Source: Clostridia bacterium
Lineage (GTDB): Bacteria > Bacillota > Clostridia > Oscillospirales > SIG627
NCBI GenBank assembly: GCA_017507325.1
Contig: JAFWBD010000060.1
Span: 1 to 48,854, forward strand
Direction: 5' to 3'
Length of the DNA stretch: 48,854 nucleotides
In this document: in pieces, positions 47,946 through 48,854 of the stretch
Position numbering within the stretch: position 1 is the stretch's first letter
Layout: every line of letters starts with the position of its first letter
Program-made: the position numbers and the translations under genes
The notes under the pieces: model-generated
Seen by the model: the letters and a program-made list of their open reading frames with translations, nothing else
What the model was told of the DNA's origin: nothing
Databases searched by the model: none

Positions 47946-48005
47946 CGGGACGTCGAAGGCGCCGTCCCCTACGCGGCGGGTGCAAACCCACGCCCTACGA
48001 AAAAA
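47946..48005. repeat. GTAGGGGAC-family intergenic repeat (copy 2)
   Basis: GGGACGTC, GAAGGCGCC, GTCCCCTACG on the plus strand, followed by GCGGCGGGTGCAAACCCACG and CCCTACG. On the minus strand it reads GTAGGGGACGGCGCCTTCGA then CGTCCC, closely similar to GTAGGGACAGGCGTCCTCGA at 41750. No coding frame. Lies directly after the cotJC stop. Confidence 0.65.
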
Positions 48006-48036
48006 GAGCCCCTTGGGGTGCCTACCATAAAGCAGG

Positions 48037-48068
48037 AAAACGCATCATCTACATTGGTGGTGCGTTTT
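48037..48068 (+). terminator. Terminator of the cotJ operon
   Basis: AAAACGCA pairs with TGCGTTTT around a 16-nt loop that contributes additional partial pairing, followed by TTGCTTTT. Confidence 0.7.
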
Positions 48069-48110
48069 TGCTTTTCAACCCACAGTTGAAAAATCTCGTT
48101 TAAGCAGTTA

Positions 48111-48138
48111 TTGTCAAAAAAGATCGTCGTGATATAAT
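48111..48138 (+). promoter_or_regulatory. Promoter of the HTH regulator
   Basis: TTGTCA (48111-48116), 16-bp spacer, TATAAT (48133-48138), 44 bp before the ATG. Confidence 0.75.
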
Positions 48139-48182
48139 AAAAACACAGGGCAGGCGCCGCCTTGAATTTCGGAGGTGAATTT

Positions 48183-48854
48183 ATGAATATTGGAAACAAA
48201 ATTAAAGAATTGAGAAAACAGCGTGGTATTACTCAAGAGCAGCTCGCAGATAGCATAGGTGTTTCCTTTCAAGCCGTTAGCAAATGGGAAAATAATATAG
48301 CTTTGCCTGATATCACGCTTGCTCCTGCTTTGGCAAGTTATTTCGGTGTATCTATGGACATTCTTTTTGATTTCAATTTGCAGAAAATTGAAGATAAAGC
48401 ATTTGCTATCGCGAAAGAAAGCTGGAAATATCGTAGTTCCGATTGGGAGAAAGCACGAAACATTATTGATGAAGGGCTGAAGACATATCCTGATAATGTT
48501 ATTCTTTTGATTAACAGACTTTATGTTATGAACAGCGAGGAAACTCCCGACGAGGTTATCGCTATCGCGTTGAAAATTATTGATCTTTCCAAAGACGAAG
48601 CAATAAAATATGATGCCTGTCAATTCTTGGCGTATGCGTACAAAGCGAAAGGAGATTTTGAAAGTGCGCGAAAGGCAATCGATATTATTCCCGATATTCG
48701 TTTCTCGAATCAAAGATTGAAAGCGTCCATATTGGAAGGAAAAGAGAAATGGGATGCGGCATGTCAAGAGTTTAATGAAGCTCTATATGCTTTCATGTTT
48801 ATCACTTACAGGATGGCAGAATGTTGCGATGACAGAGGCGAATATAACGAAGCA
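48183..48854 (+). CDS. XRE-family HTH regulator with TPR-like helical region, truncated by window end
   Basis: Open from ATG 48183 (GGAGG 7 nt upstream) through the last base, 224 codons with no stop, so the 3' end lies outside. Residues 1-65: an XRE/Cro-type helix-turn-helix (KIKELRKQRGITQEQLADSI, FQAVSKWENNIALPDIT). Residues about 75-224: alternating amphipathic helices with TPR-like patterns (WEKARNIIDEGLKTYPDN, YKAKGDFESARKAI), typical of quorum or peptide-responsive regulators and of abortive-infection or metabolic switches. Base composition is much more AT-rich than the genes to its left, suggesting recent acquisition. Confidence 0.9.
   Translation, partial: MNIGNKIKELRKQRGITQEQLADSIGVSFQAVSKWENNIALPDITLAPALASYFGVSMDILFDFNLQKIEDKAFAIAKESWKYRSSDWEKARNIIDEGLKTYPDNVILLINRLYVMNSEETPDEVIAIALKIIDLSKDEAIKYDACQFLAYAYKAKGDFESARKAIDIIPDIRFSNQRLKASILEGKEKWDAACQEFNEALYAFMFITYRMAECCDDRGEYNEA

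Noticed and set aside
1..48854. CRISPR array, tRNA or rRNA genes, prophage
   Set aside because: Looked for and not found: no regularly spaced direct repeats, no tRNA cloverleaf or CCA-ended candidates that I could recognise, and no phage structural genes.

Overview
The window looks like chromosomal DNA from an anaerobic, endospore-forming member of the Clostridia (Firmicutes/Bacillota), probably an uncultured gut-type lineage. The support is an oxygen-sensitive class III ribonucleotide reductase with its activase, the complete spoIIAA-spoIIAB-sigF locus, spoIIE, a cotJABC spore-coat operon, AGGAGG-type ribosome binding sites, TTGACA/TATAAT promoters with 17-bp spacing, and many U-tailed hairpin terminators. 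No rRNA, tRNA, CRISPR array or prophage was seen. Nearly all of the window reads as core genome. The two ends are different: an IS-like hairpin leader lies at the left edge and an AT-rich regulator gene runs off the right edge.

Layout. 0-6 kb: two tandem paralogous solute-binding lipoproteins, dut, and a NhaC-type antiporter. 6-10 kb: a marR gene with a palindromic operator and a heterodimeric ABC exporter. 10-15 kb: a leucine-rich-repeat lipoprotein, a small conserved protein paired with a secreted nuclease, an amidohydrolase and an MFS transporter. 14.9-24.3 kb (minus strand): a nine-gene, tightly overlapping operon for chorismate, phenylalanine and tyrosine (aminotransferase, pheA, aroB, aroC, aroE-aroK fusion, aroQ, aroA, tyrA, aroF). 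It is preceded by a leader peptide rich in Phe and Tyr codons and a terminator/antiterminator pair. 24.3-25.9 kb: the spoIIA operon, in which sigF carries a frameshift. 25.9-28.1 kb: exoA and an unknown membrane protein. 28.3-35.6 kb: an LCP-family protein, an M81 peptidase, trxB, and nrdD (with a fused thioredoxin-like domain) plus nrdG under twin NrdR boxes. 35.6-39 kb: a small lipoprotein and spoIIE. 39-41.7 kb: rpsO-pnp. 41.7-46.4 kb: an intergenic nested palindrome, an M20 peptidase, a phosphopantetheinyl transferase, an SGNH lipoprotein, HU and a ZIP transporter. 46.5-48 kb: cotJABC with an unusual cysteine-rich CotJA. 48.2 kb to the end: an AT-rich HTH regulator.

The genes form three functional groups. 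The aromatic operon is a complete pathway from erythrose-4-phosphate plus PEP to phenylpyruvate and hydroxyphenylpyruvate, and probably to the amino acids. Its leader suggests ribosome-mediated attenuation that senses Phe and Tyr. The sporulation genes give the forespore sigma-F switch (SpoIIAA, SpoIIAB, sigma-F, SpoIIE). Both units carry a Spo0A-box-like element exactly 21 bp from a -10-like hexamer. The nrdG-nrdD-trxB set couples deoxynucleotide synthesis to a fused redoxin and thioredoxin reductase.

The most noteworthy items are the Phe/Tyr attenuator, the NrdD-redoxin fusion, the CxC-rich CotJA, the sigF frameshift, the shared 21-bp Spo0A-like promoter geometry and two families of intergenic palindromic repeats. 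All calls come from reading the sequence; no database or folding program was used.
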